From Clostridium sp. UBA6640 (lineage in GTDB: Bacteria; Bacillota; Clostridia; Clostridiales; Clostridiaceae): a stretch of 26,252 bases of DNA. The notes under the pieces are model-generated. The model made no database searches. It saw nothing but the letters and a program-made list of their open reading frames with translations, and was not told where the DNA came from. Both the position numbers and the translations under genes were made by a program. Numbering within the stretch: position 1 is the stretch's first letter; every line of letters begins with the position of its first letter. Shown piece after piece: positions 15,506 through 22,845 of this stretch. The stretch is from assembly GCF_002455975.1 (NCBI RefSeq), contig NZ_DKLM01000050.1:205-26456 (forward strand), written 5' to 3'.

Positions 15506-16996
15506 TTGTATAAGTTAAATCAAAATGAAACTCCATTATTTGATGCCCTAATGGAGTATGTTAACAGAGACACTCTGCCTTTTCACGTACCAGGTCATAA
15601 AAAAGGTGTAGGTGTTGATAAAGAGTTTAAAGATTTTATGGGTGAAAATCCTTTTAAAATTGATGTTACAGTATTTAAACTAGTGGATAGTTATCATCAT
15701 CCAACTGGCCCAATAAAAAAGGCTCAAGAACTTGCTGCTGACGCTTATGGTTCTGATGCTTGTTTTTTCTCTGTTCATGGAACTTCAGGTGCAATTCAAG
15801 CTATGATACTTTCAGTAGTAGGAGCCGGAGATAAAATTATTATTCCTAGAAATGTACATAAGTCAATTACAGGAGGAATAATTTTAGCTGGTGCTATTCC
15901 AGTGTACATGCAACCAGAGTTAGATAAAAAGTTAGGTATAGCAAATGGAGTTTCTCCTGAAACTGTTGAAAATGCATTAAAAGAAAACCCAGATGCTAAA
16001 GCGGTTTTAATAATAAACCCGACTTATTATGGTGTTGCTACAGATATAAAAGAAATAGCTGATATCGTTCACTCTTATGACATACCACTTATTGTGGATG
16101 AAGCGCATGGTCCTCATCTAAATTTCAATGAAAAACTTCCAGTTTCCGCTATGGAAGCAGGAGCGGATATCTGTGCTCAAAGTACACATAAGATAATAGG
16201 TGCATTAACTCAAGGTTCATTATTACAAGTTCGTTCAAAGCGTGTTAGTATTCCAAGAGTTAAACAAGTCCTTAACTTAATGCACACAACATCGCCATCA
16301 TATATTTTAATGGCATCTTTAGATACAGCAAGAAGACAAATTGCATTAGAAGGTAAAGAATTACTAGATAAAACAATTGAATTATGCAATTATGTACGTG
16401 AAGAGATTAATAAAATTCCTGGCTTCTACTGTTTTGGAGAAGAAATATTAGATAAGCCCGGTGCCTACGCATTTGATCCAACAAAGATTACTATAACTTG
16501 TAGAGATTTAGGGATAACAGGATACGATCTTGATATGATTTTATCAAATAAATATCATATCCAAATGGAGTTATCCGACTTATACAATGTTTTAATAGTT
16601 GGTTCTTTTGGAGATACAATGGATGGCATGGAAAGATTATTTAAAGCATTGAGAGAAATAAGTGCTGAGTATTATGGAAAAGGAAGTAAAAAGGCTGACT
16701 TTATAGATATCCCTCAAATTCCAGAACAACTACAAATACCAAATGAGGCCTTTAACAGCGTAAAAACTTCTGTTAAACTTTCAAGTAGCGTAGGAATGAT
16801 AAGTGGAGAATTCCTAATGGCATATCCGCCAGGAATACCAGTGCTATGTCCAGGTGAAAAAATAACTCAAGAAATAGTGGATTACGTACAAAAACTTAAA
16901 GATACAGGATTATACGTTCAAGGTACAGAAGATCCTGAAGTTGAATATATAAAAGTTGTTAAGGAAGAGGATGCTGTTTACATAGATGTTACTTAA
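15506..16996 (+). CDS. speA: Orn/Lys/Arg decarboxylase family protein, probable biosynthetic arginine decarboxylase
   Basis: This PLP fold-type I decarboxylase (496 aa) is of the short Gram-positive type, close in length to B. subtilis SpeA and lacking the N-terminal wing domain of E. coli inducible enzymes. Motifs seen are PFHVPGHKKG (25-34), FFSVHGTSGA (87-96), the PLP aspartate and histidine in VDEAHGPH (D198, H201), and the Schiff-base lysine K229 in STHKIIGALTQGS. The C-terminal domain runs from about residue 390. The enzyme decarboxylates arginine, lysine or ornithine to the polyamine precursor; arginine is most likely for this group but is not proven by sequence. The start is TTG at 15506-15508, with AGAAGG nine bases upstream. 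It has its own promoter and terminator, so it is monocistronic. Confidence 0.85.
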   Translation: MYKLNQNETPLFDALMEYVNRDTLPFHVPGHKKGVGVDKEFKDFMGENPFKIDVTVFKLVDSYHHPTGPIKKAQELAADAYGSDACFFSVHGTSGAIQAMILSVVGAGDKIIIPRNVHKSITGGIILAGAIPVYMQPELDKKLGIANGVSPETVENALKENPDAKAVLIINPTYYGVATDIKEIADIVHSYDIPLIVDEAHGPHLNFNEKLPVSAMEAGADICAQSTHKIIGALTQGSLLQVRSKRVSIPRVKQVLNLMHTTSPSYILMASLDTARRQIALEGKELLDKTIELCNYVREEINKIPGFYCFGEEILDKPGAYAFDPTKITITCRDLGITGYDLDMILSNKYHIQMELSDLYNVLIVGSFGDTMDGMERLFKALREISAEYYGKGSKKADFIDIPQIPEQLQIPNEAFNSVKTSVKLSSSVGMISGEFLMAYPPGIPVLCPGEKITQEIVDYVQKLKDTGLYVQGTEDPEVEYIKVVKEEDAVYIDVT

Positions 16997-17072
16997 GCTC
17001 TGCATTCTTGACTTAGTAAACAATTAATTAAAACTTTATTGTAATAGAATTAATTTTTATATGATATTTTAT

Positions 17073-17106
17073 TAACCCCTAGCAAATTATTGTTAGGGGT
17101 TATTTT
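17073..17106 (+). terminator. Intrinsic terminator of the decarboxylase gene
   Basis: TAACCCCTA (17073-17081) and TAGGGGTTA (17094-17102) form a perfect 9-bp stem with a 12-nt loop, followed by TTTT. It lies 77 bp after the decarboxylase stop. Confidence 0.75.
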
Positions 17107-17149
17107 AATTAAAAGTATTTTAATATCTTTTAAAGGAAATAAGATTAAA

Positions 17150-17173
17150 GATGTTCATTAAATAATAAACATC
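17150..17173 (-). terminator. Possible weak terminator of the unknown gene at 17183
   Basis: On the minus strand GATGTT and AACATC (17173-17168 and 17155-17150) pair around a 12-nt loop, followed by TTTAATCTTATTT. It begins 10 bp after the stop of the minus-strand gene. The stem is short, so read-through into the 17073-17102 hairpin is likely. Confidence 0.35.
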
Positions 17174-17182
17174 CAAAATTCT

Positions 17183-18013
17183 CTATTGCCTTATATGTTG
17201 CATTTTTTCTTCTGCTACTCTTTTTCCAGCATTGTCAACTAACTTTATATATTGATTATAATTCATGCTTACTACATTACCATAAGCTCTTAATAGGTTT
17301 TGATAATATCCCATAGTGTAATGAACTTTCATCAGATGTTCTGTATGTTTAGTATTAAATAGAAATTTAGAGTTTCTTCTTCTTTTCTCTGCTTTTCTTT
17401 TAATATCACCATAGAACTCTGCTCCTTTACCTATCAGAAGTATCTTCTCATAGTTAACAGCTAGAACATCTCTATAATAGGGTTGAAGAACCTCTACCAT
17501 CATTTCATTAAAGTACTCATGCTTAAGTTTTTGCTCTTCTATGGCATCTTTTAAAATTTCTAATTTTTCATTGTTCTTATTTCTAAGTTCAGGCAATTTT
17601 TTCATAATCTGAAGAACATTATCAATATTTTCTGGTTCTTTTTTCTTAATTAGCTCTAGTCCAAGAATCATTTTTTCATAATCATTTTTATCTTTGTTTA
17701 CTTCTCCTTCACTTTGAAGTGCTGACAAAACACTTCCTGGTTCCTCATTTAAATATATGTCCATATAGTAAAATAATTTACCTAATCTTTCACACAAAAA
17801 CTTATCTTCAATTATATTATCATTTTCATCTATGTACATATAGCACTCTGGTTCACTACTAAATTTTTTAAAAAACTTTTTAAAAAAGACCACTTCTCTA
17901 AACAATCTATCATGAAGCATAGCAGGTTTAGAAACTTTAATATCTTCTGTAGATTTTTTGTAAGGTTTTAGCTTTATGATTAATTCCTTTGATGGCGCTG
18001 CATATATTGACAT
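17183..18013 (-). CDS. Conserved-looking protein of unknown function
   Basis: This 276-aa protein matches no family I recognise. It is highly charged (many Lys and Glu), has no signal peptide or membrane segment, and appears mainly helical. The middle part (about 105-170) is rich in K and E with heptad-like spacing and may form a coiled coil. Basic stretches occur near 41-50 (FFKKFFKKF) and at about 205-217 (DIKRKAEKRRRNSK), the latter possibly nucleic-acid or membrane-surface binding. A strong AGGAGGAG site six bases before the ATG and normal codon use indicate a real gene. It lies alone between the decarboxylase and the candidate spore protein, with its own likely promoter, so context gives no clear function. 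Confidence 0.78.
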   Translation of the reverse strand: MSIYAAPSKELIIKLKPYKKSTEDIKVSKPAMLHDRLFREVVFFKKFFKKFSSEPECYMYIDENDNIIEDKFLCERLGKLFYYMDIYLNEEPGSVLSALQSEGEVNKDKNDYEKMILGLELIKKKEPENIDNVLQIMKKLPELRNKNNEKLEILKDAIEEQKLKHEYFNEMMVEVLQPYYRDVLAVNYEKILLIGKGAEFYGDIKRKAEKRRRNSKFLFNTKHTEHLMKVHYTMGYYQNLLRAYGNVVSMNYNQYIKLVDNAGKRVAEEKMQHIRQ

Positions 18014-18094
18014 CTTAAACTCCTCCTGTTATGTATATAAAATCTATGCCCTAATATAAAATTCAAATTTCTATAAGTTAAAAGTTATATGTAT

Positions 18095-18103
18095 ATTATA
18101 ACA
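18095..18103 (-). promoter_or_regulatory. Extended -10 promoter for the unknown gene
   Basis: On the minus strand TGTTATAAT (18103-18095) is an extended -10 element with a perfect TATAAT. No convincing -35 lies 16-18 bp upstream, which extended -10 promoters tolerate. The leader to the ATG at 18013 is about 75 nt. Confidence 0.42.
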
Positions 18104-18130
18104 AATATTTTGAAAAATCCTATAATTAAC

Positions 18131-18190
18131 AATTAGAACTTATTAAAAAGAGAGATAGATCATAACTTTAAAAACAAACTAGTTCTAATT
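18131..18190. repeat. Long-range 10-bp inverted repeat in the 464-bp divergent gap
   Basis: AATTAGAACT (18131-18140) and AGTTCTAATT (18181-18190) are perfectly complementary with a 40-nt spacer. They lie between divergent genes, upstream of both promoters. This could be a pair of operator half-sites or a large stem. The rest of the gap (18191-18380) is extremely AT-rich and shows only small palindromes, such as GTATTATAATAC and GCTTAA/TTAAGC at 18355-18372. Confidence 0.45.
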
Positions 18191-18380
18191 ATACCTTAAA
18201 AAAATATCAACTATCTTCATATATTAATTTTAAACTTGATATGTATTAGTATTATAATACCATAAAATTATTATAGATTTATAAATTTTTTACATAATCA
18301 ATATATTATTTTTTTCATATTATAAATTATATGATATAGATTATTAATATTATCGCTTAATTAAATTTAAGCAAAATAAA

Positions 18381-18411
18381 GCATATTAGCTAGCTTTTGA
18401 ACATACCTAAT
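18381..18411 (+). promoter_or_regulatory. SigE-type sporulation promoter
   Basis: GCATATT (18381-18387) and CATACCTAAT (18402-18411) are separated by 14 bp. They closely match the mother-cell sigma-E consensus known from Bacillus (-35 GHATATT, 14-15 bp, -10 CATACAHT). Transcription would start near 18418, about 60 nt before the ATG at 18478. No equally good sigma-A promoter was seen just upstream of this gene. Confidence 0.55.
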
Positions 18412-18477
18412 TTGAAAGTTTCTCTCTTAAATAGAAAGCAAATTAATCCATAAATAAGTTTAAAGGGTACAATTATT

Positions 18478-19008
18478 ATGAAAGAATATTTTAATTATAA
18501 AGACTCTGAGGAATCTCTAAATCATACTGCCCAGAACAATTCTCATGCTTCTAAAATTAAGACTGCCCTAGGTTTAATCTATATTACTGAACCTTTTATA
18601 TTAACTTTTCAGCCTGGTGGCAAGTATATTCAAATTCCCTTTAATGCTTTCTTACCAGAGTCAAATGATGTAACTATAAATCTTCCAAATATAATAATAG
18701 CTCGAGATGGAATATATGAAATACAGCTTAATATGATAGTGCTATTTCCAAGTATTGATGAAATTACTTTACTATCACTTTTTGCTGGTCCACTCAATGG
18801 AACTATTAGTATAAACGGTTCTCCTATAACTGAAGGTACTTTCTTTTTTGGCCAATTAGTAGCTAAATCACCAATACGTCTACCTTTCTTAAAATCGATC
18901 ATAACAAAATTGACTACAGGTGATAGAGTTGAAATTTTAGTTACCAATTTCCCATCTGAAGAAATTATAATTGAAAAAAGCACTCTATCCGTAGTACAAA
19001 TTTCTTAA
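18478..19008 (+). CDS. C1q/BclA C-terminal-like protein, candidate spore surface protein
   Basis: This 176-aa protein has a short polar N terminus (1-30) and then a beta-rich domain. The alternating beta-strand pattern includes GGKYIQIPFNAF, GIYEIQLNMIVLF, GTISINGSPIT, and a C-terminal TGDRVEILVTNF then TLSVVQIS. It resembles the C1q/TNF-like jelly-roll domain at the end of the exosporium protein BclA, without any collagen-like repeats. No signal peptide or membrane segment is present, as expected for a protein made in the mother cell and assembled on the spore surface. A SigE-type promoter lies directly upstream. It is one of only two plus-strand genes here and converges on iorB through a bidirectional terminator. 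The fold and role are inferred; a phage or generic C1q-like protein is the main alternative. Confidence 0.68.
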   Translation: MKEYFNYKDSEESLNHTAQNNSHASKIKTALGLIYITEPFILTFQPGGKYIQIPFNAFLPESNDVTINLPNIIIARDGIYEIQLNMIVLFPSIDEITLLSLFAGPLNGTISINGSPITEGTFFFGQLVAKSPIRLPFLKSIITKLTTGDRVEILVTNFPSEEIIIEKSTLSVVQIS

Positions 19009-19075
19009 TATTTTAATTGTTATAAGACAGTAGATTTTATAAAAACCTTGTCTTATGATAATATATTATTAAATT

Positions 19076-19110
19076 AAAAGCCTAGCTCTATTATAAAGAG
19101 CTAGGCTTTT
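19076..19110. terminator. Strong bidirectional intrinsic terminator
   Basis: AAAAGCCTAGCTCT (19076-19089) and AGAGCTAGGCTTTT (19097-19110) form a perfect 14-bp stem with a 7-nt loop. T residues end the stem on each strand. It sits between the convergent plus-strand candidate spore gene (ends 19008) and minus-strand iorB (ends 19115), and serves both. A second, weaker repeat, ATAAGACA/TGTCTTAT (19022-19056), lies just before it without a T run. Confidence 0.9.
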
Positions 19111-19114
19111 AGTC

Positions 19115-19690
19115 TTAAGCTTCCATACCTGCTTTTAAAGCTTGTTTATTTAACTCTATTGCCTTTGATGGAACTAAACTTGAAACTACATCTTCCCAAT
19201 CTATCTCATCAAGATTTAACGCTTTTAATAATGCACCTAATAACACTACATTTTGTGCTTTTATATTTCCAAGATCTTCAGCAATTTTTGCAGCATTTAA
19301 AGTCACTAGATTTTCCACTTTTTCTTTTAAAGATTCTATTACACCCTCTGGATACTTCTCAGCTCCTATTAATACTGGTACAGGATGAATTTCATAATCA
19401 TTTACTACAAGGTGTCCACCCTCTTTTAAATAAGGAAGTGCTCTTAAAGCTTCACTTTTTTCAAATGCAACTATAGCATCAGCTTTTCCTTTTTCAATTA
19501 ATGGTGAATATACTTTTTCACCAAACCTTACTTGAGTGGTAACGCTTCCACCTCTTTGTGCCATTCCATGAACTTCAGACATCTTTACATCATAGCCATG
19601 TCTTAACAATCCTTCTGATAATATTTTCGAAGCTAATATAGTACCTTGACCACCTACACCAATAAATAATATATTTTTAACTTCCTTCAT
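19115..19690 (-). CDS. iorB: Indolepyruvate:ferredoxin oxidoreductase beta subunit
   Basis: This 191-aa subunit is of the pyruvate/ketoisovalerate oxidoreductase gamma-type domain. It has the GVGGQGT motif at residues 11-17 and SEVHGMAQRGGSV, both typical of IorB. With IorA it oxidatively decarboxylates aryl pyruvates (indole-, phenyl- or hydroxyphenylpyruvate) to aryl-acetyl-CoA while reducing ferredoxin. The ATG at 19688-19690 lies one base after the iorA stop codon (19692-19694). Its GGTGA ribosome binding site lies within the end of iorA, indicating translational coupling. An upstream TTG reading (19702) would overlap iorA by 11 bases and lacks a better site. Confidence 0.93.
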   Translation of the reverse strand: MKEVKNILFIGVGGQGTILASKILSEGLLRHGYDVKMSEVHGMAQRGGSVTTQVRFGEKVYSPLIEKGKADAIVAFEKSEALRALPYLKEGGHLVVNDYEIHPVPVLIGAEKYPEGVIESLKEKVENLVTLNAAKIAEDLGNIKAQNVVLLGALLKALNLDEIDWEDVVSSLVPSKAIELNKQALKAGMEA

Positions 19691-19691
19691 A

Positions 19692-21458
19692 TTATTCACC
19701 AACCTTCTCTATAGCTTTAAATGGACAAACTTGCTTACATAACTCACAGCCATTACACATAGATTCATCTATTGACACTATACCATCTTGGAATTTAAGA
19801 GCCGGACAGCCTGTTTTTAAGCACATTTTGCATTTTCTACAAGTATCTTGATTTACTCTACAACTCAAATCTGCTCTTGCCTTTAATACTTCTTTTATTA
19901 ATGCACAAGGTTGTTTTGTAATTATTACAAAAGGCTCTTTGCTTTTATGTGCTTCTTCCACTGCTTTATTTGTTTCTTCTAATTTATAAGGGTCAACAAC
20001 TCTTATATTTTCTTTTTTAACTCCACAAGCAAGTACTAAATCTTCAATATCAATCATAGGAGCAGGATTATTCTGAAGAGTTTTTCCTGTTCCTGGATTC
20101 TCTTGATGCCCTGTCATTCCTGTAATTCTATTGTCTAAAATTACGGTTGCTATTGGAGTATTATTGTAAACTGAGTTTATAAGACCTGTAACTCCTGAGT
20201 GGAAGAAAGTTGAATCTCCTATAAATGAAAATACCTTTTTATCTTCTCTCTTCGCTATCATTGAAGCCCTTTCAATTCCTATTCCACCAGAAATTGAAGC
20301 ACCCATACAAATTACTGTATCCGCTACATTAAGAGGCGCATTCATACCTAAAGTATAGCAACCTATATCATTTGCAGCTATTACATCTTTATATTTAGAT
20401 ACTGCATAGAATATTCCTCTATGTGGGCATCCTGGGCATAATACTGGTGGTCTTGAAGGTGGTCTTACATCTACTGAATATTTAACCTCATTAACATCAC
20501 CTAAAATAGCTTTTCTAATTATATCTGGATTTAACTCATCACAAATCGGTATTATTTCTTTACCTTTGCAGTTAATGCCTAGCACTTTAACTGCATTTTC
20601 TAAATATGGATCATTTTCTTCTACTACATATATGTTTTCTACCTTAGATGAAAATTCTTTTATCATTTCATCTGGCAGTGGATAACTCATTCCAATCTTT
20701 AAATATGAAGCATTATCACCAAATACTTCTTTACAATACTGATAGGAAACACCGCTGGTTATTATTCCTATTTTAGTATCTCCAATCTCAATTCTATTTA
20801 GCTCGCAGCTATTTGAATATTTTCTTAACTTCTCTAATCTTTCTTCAACTTCATAATGTTTTAATTTAGAATGTCCTGGAGTCATTATATATTTTCTTAT
20901 ATTTTTTTCATAAGGTTTTACTGCAATTTCTTGTTTTTCACCTGATTCTACAATAGTTTTAGAGTGAGAAATTCTTGTTGTAACTCTAAATAATACTAAA
21001 GTATCAAATTCTTCACTAATTTCATAAGCTTTTTTCACAAAATCTAAACATTCTTGAGAATCTGACGGTTCTAACATTGCTACTTTAGCATGTGGAGCGT
21101 AAAATCTGTTATCTTGTTCATTTTGAGATGAATGCATTCCTGGGTCATCAGCTGTAACTACAACAAGCCCTCCATTTACACCTTCATATGCCATTGTAAA
21201 TAATGGATCAGCAGCCACATTTAGCCCAACATGTTTCATTGTAGTTAAAGCTCTAGCCCCTCCTATTGAAGCTCCTGCTGCAACCTCAAAACCAACTTTT
21301 TCATTTGGAGCCCATTCAGCATAGACACCTTCATAAGTTGCAAAGTTTTCTAAGATTTCTGTACTTGGCGTACCTGGATAAGCAGAAGCAACATGGCAAC
21401 CTGCTTCATAAGCACCTCTTGCTATTGCCTCATTTCCAGTCATAATAACTTTTTTCAT
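19692..21458 (-). CDS. iorA: Indolepyruvate:ferredoxin oxidoreductase alpha subunit
   Basis: This 588-aa subunit is close to the normal IorA length. The N-terminal pyruvate-oxidoreductase domain starts GNEAIARGAYEAG and has AYPGTPSTEI (26-35). The CPGCPHRG motif lies at 341-348. The TPP-binding region has GDSTFFHSG (414-422) and LDNRITGMTGHQ (441-452). Two C-terminal ferredoxin-type [4Fe-4S] motifs carry cysteines at 540, 543, 546, 551 and 568, 571, 574, 578. It converts aryl pyruvates from amino-acid transamination to acyl-CoA in the cytoplasm. In proteolytic or amino-acid-using clostridia and archaea this is the oxidative step of aromatic amino-acid fermentation. GGAGGGG five bases before the ATG sets the start. 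ptb lies upstream on the same strand behind an AT-rich hairpin. Confidence 0.95.
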   Translation of the reverse strand: MKKVIMTGNEAIARGAYEAGCHVASAYPGTPSTEILENFATYEGVYAEWAPNEKVGFEVAAGASIGGARALTTMKHVGLNVAADPLFTMAYEGVNGGLVVVTADDPGMHSSQNEQDNRFYAPHAKVAMLEPSDSQECLDFVKKAYEISEEFDTLVLFRVTTRISHSKTIVESGEKQEIAVKPYEKNIRKYIMTPGHSKLKHYEVEERLEKLRKYSNSCELNRIEIGDTKIGIITSGVSYQYCKEVFGDNASYLKIGMSYPLPDEMIKEFSSKVENIYVVEENDPYLENAVKVLGINCKGKEIIPICDELNPDIIRKAILGDVNEVKYSVDVRPPSRPPVLCPGCPHRGIFYAVSKYKDVIAANDIGCYTLGMNAPLNVADTVICMGASISGGIGIERASMIAKREDKKVFSFIGDSTFFHSGVTGLINSVYNNTPIATVILDNRITGMTGHQENPGTGKTLQNNPAPMIDIEDLVLACGVKKENIRVVDPYKLEETNKAVEEAHKSKEPFVIITKQPCALIKEVLKARADLSCRVNQDTCRKCKMCLKTGCPALKFQDGIVSIDESMCNGCELCKQVCPFKAIEKVGE

Positions 21459-21520
21459 ATCTTCCCCTCCATATTCCCCATAATATCTGTTACGTATTTG
21501 GAATTTAACTTTTATAAAAG

Positions 21521-21548
21521 CTAATTAAAATAATGAGTTTTTAATTAG
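21521..21548 (-). terminator. AT-rich hairpin between ptb and iorA
   Basis: On the minus strand CTAATTAAAA (21548-21539) and TTTTAATTAG (21530-21521) form a perfect 10-bp stem with an 8-nt loop, followed by CTTTTAT. It lies 75 bp after the ptb stop. The stem is weak (A:T), so termination before iorA may be partial. Confidence 0.45.
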
Positions 21549-21622
21549 TTTACTTTAAATAAATTAATTTTTCATAGTAAGTTTTATCTTTAAAATACAT
21601 GAAATAACTTGCAAATTTATAA

Positions 21623-22519
21623 TTAAACTAATGTTGCCCCAAGAGCTATTGAGTATAATTTAGACTTAGCACTATCCGCCCTTGATACCAACACTACGGG
21701 GCATTTTGCTCCTACAATTACTCCTGCACTTTCAGCTTTTGCAAAATAAGTCAATGACTTCCCTAAGAAATTTCCTGCTTCAATACTTGGAACAAGCAAT
21801 ATGTCTGCTTCTCCTGCTACATCACTAATAATTCCTTTATGTGCTGCTGCCTCCTTAGAAATAGCATTATCTAAAGCTAATGGACCATCAATTATGCATC
21901 CTTTTATTTGTCCTCTTTTATTCATTGAAGCTAATGCTGCTGCATCTAATGTTGCTTGCATACTAGGGTTTACTACTTCAACTGCACAAATGACTCCTAC
22001 ATTTGGACATTCTATATCTAAAGCATGAGCAATTTTTACTGCATTATTAATTATTCCAACCTTATCTTGAAGCTCTGGGTATGGCACCATTCCTCCATCA
22101 GTTAAAAATAGCAATTTATGATAACTAGGAACATCATAGAGCATAACATGAGATAATAAATTACTTGTTTTTAATCCTGCTTCCTTATTTAAGACTGCCT
22201 TTAGTAAATCAGAGGTACCTAGCATACCCTTCATTAAGAAATGCGCCTTCCCTGTTGAAACTAACTCTACTGATTTTGCTGCTGCTTTTTTGATATCCTT
22301 TTCATCAACAATTTCAAATCCAGTTAAATCTAAGTTACCTTCTACAGCAATCGCTTGAATTTTTTCCTTATCCCCAACTAATATAACATTAACTATATTT
22401 TCTCTAACAGCTTGTACTGCCGCTTCTAAAACAACTTTATCCTGTGCAACTGCAATTGCAAGGGTCTTTCTCTCTCCAAGCTTTGCCTTTTCAATTATTT
22501 GCTCTAATTTTTTAATCAT
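21623..22519 (-). CDS. ptb: Phosphate butyryltransferase (phosphate acyltransferase)
   Basis: This cytoplasmic enzyme (298 aa, usual Ptb length) exchanges CoA for phosphate on butyryl-CoA or related acyl-CoAs, giving an acyl phosphate that a kinase can use to make ATP. The sequence belongs to the phosphate acetyl/butyryl transferase family throughout. Typical stretches are AHFLMKGMLGTSDLLKAVLN, FLTDGGMVPYPELQDKVGIINNAV, GCIIDGPLALDNA and ILLVPSIEAGNFLGKSLTYFA. The ATG at 22517-22519 is chosen because AAGGAGG lies directly before it; a TTG at 22540 would include that site. Unlike the usual clostridial ptb-buk pair, no butyrate kinase follows; iorAB does. The real substrate could be butyryl-CoA or a branched or aryl acyl-CoA. 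Confidence 0.92.
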   Translation of the reverse strand: MIKKLEQIIEKAKLGERKTLAIAVAQDKVVLEAAVQAVRENIVNVILVGDKEKIQAIAVEGNLDLTGFEIVDEKDIKKAAAKSVELVSTGKAHFLMKGMLGTSDLLKAVLNKEAGLKTSNLLSHVMLYDVPSYHKLLFLTDGGMVPYPELQDKVGIINNAVKIAHALDIECPNVGVICAVEVVNPSMQATLDAAALASMNKRGQIKGCIIDGPLALDNAISKEAAAHKGIISDVAGEADILLVPSIEAGNFLGKSLTYFAKAESAGVIVGAKCPVVLVSRADSAKSKLYSIALGATLV

Positions 22520-22705
22520 AAATTCCTCCTTAGATAACAAATTCTTTATATAGCCCCCTATTTTTTGAAGATGCCTAAAGTAAGATTGTAAAATTATCTT
22601 TGGTCAACTCCATTAAAGCATATGACTTTTTAAATAAATTAATGTTGAAAATTTTTTTGCATAGAATACTATGTCATAAAAACTTAAAAATTTATTCTTA
22701 ATTTA

Positions 22706-22733
22706 AGTATAAAGATTTAAAATATTTTGTCAA
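22706..22733 (-). promoter_or_regulatory. Sigma-A promoter of ptb
   Basis: On the minus strand a perfect TTGACA (22733-22728) and TATACT (22711-22706) are separated by 16 bp. The leader to the ptb ATG is about 180 nt. It contains a small dyad, CATAG-AATA-CTATG (plus-strand reading, about 22661-22674), whose role is unknown. Confidence 0.68.
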
Positions 22734-22773
22734 TTTCAGCAGCTAAAGTGCATATAATATTTTTTTATATCAA

Positions 22774-22798
22774 AAAAACGTGAATAAATCACGTTTTT
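22774..22798 (-). terminator. Intrinsic terminator of the transporter gene
   Basis: AAAAACGTGA (22774-22783) and TCACGTTTTT (22789-22798) form a perfect 10-bp stem with a 5-nt loop. On the minus strand it ends in a run of seven T residues. It lies about 48 bp after the transporter stop and separates that gene from the ptb promoter. Confidence 0.85.
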
Positions 22799-22845
22799 CT
22801 GATAAATTTTCATATTAAAAACTTTTTTTGATTATATAAGTAAAT

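Noticed and set aside
18014..18477. Riboswitch or structured RNA in the long gap
   Set aside because: No conserved riboswitch core was recognised; the gap is explained by promoters and AT-rich sequence, apart from the long inverted repeat listed.
18630..18983. 117-codon minus-strand open frame
   Set aside because: It is antisense to the BclA-like gene, has no ribosome binding site or family resemblance, and the plus-strand gene has promoter and terminator support.
22633..22650. CodY-box-like sequence in the ptb leader
   Set aside because: It matches only about nine of the fifteen bases of AATTTTCWGAAAATT, which is common by chance at this base composition.
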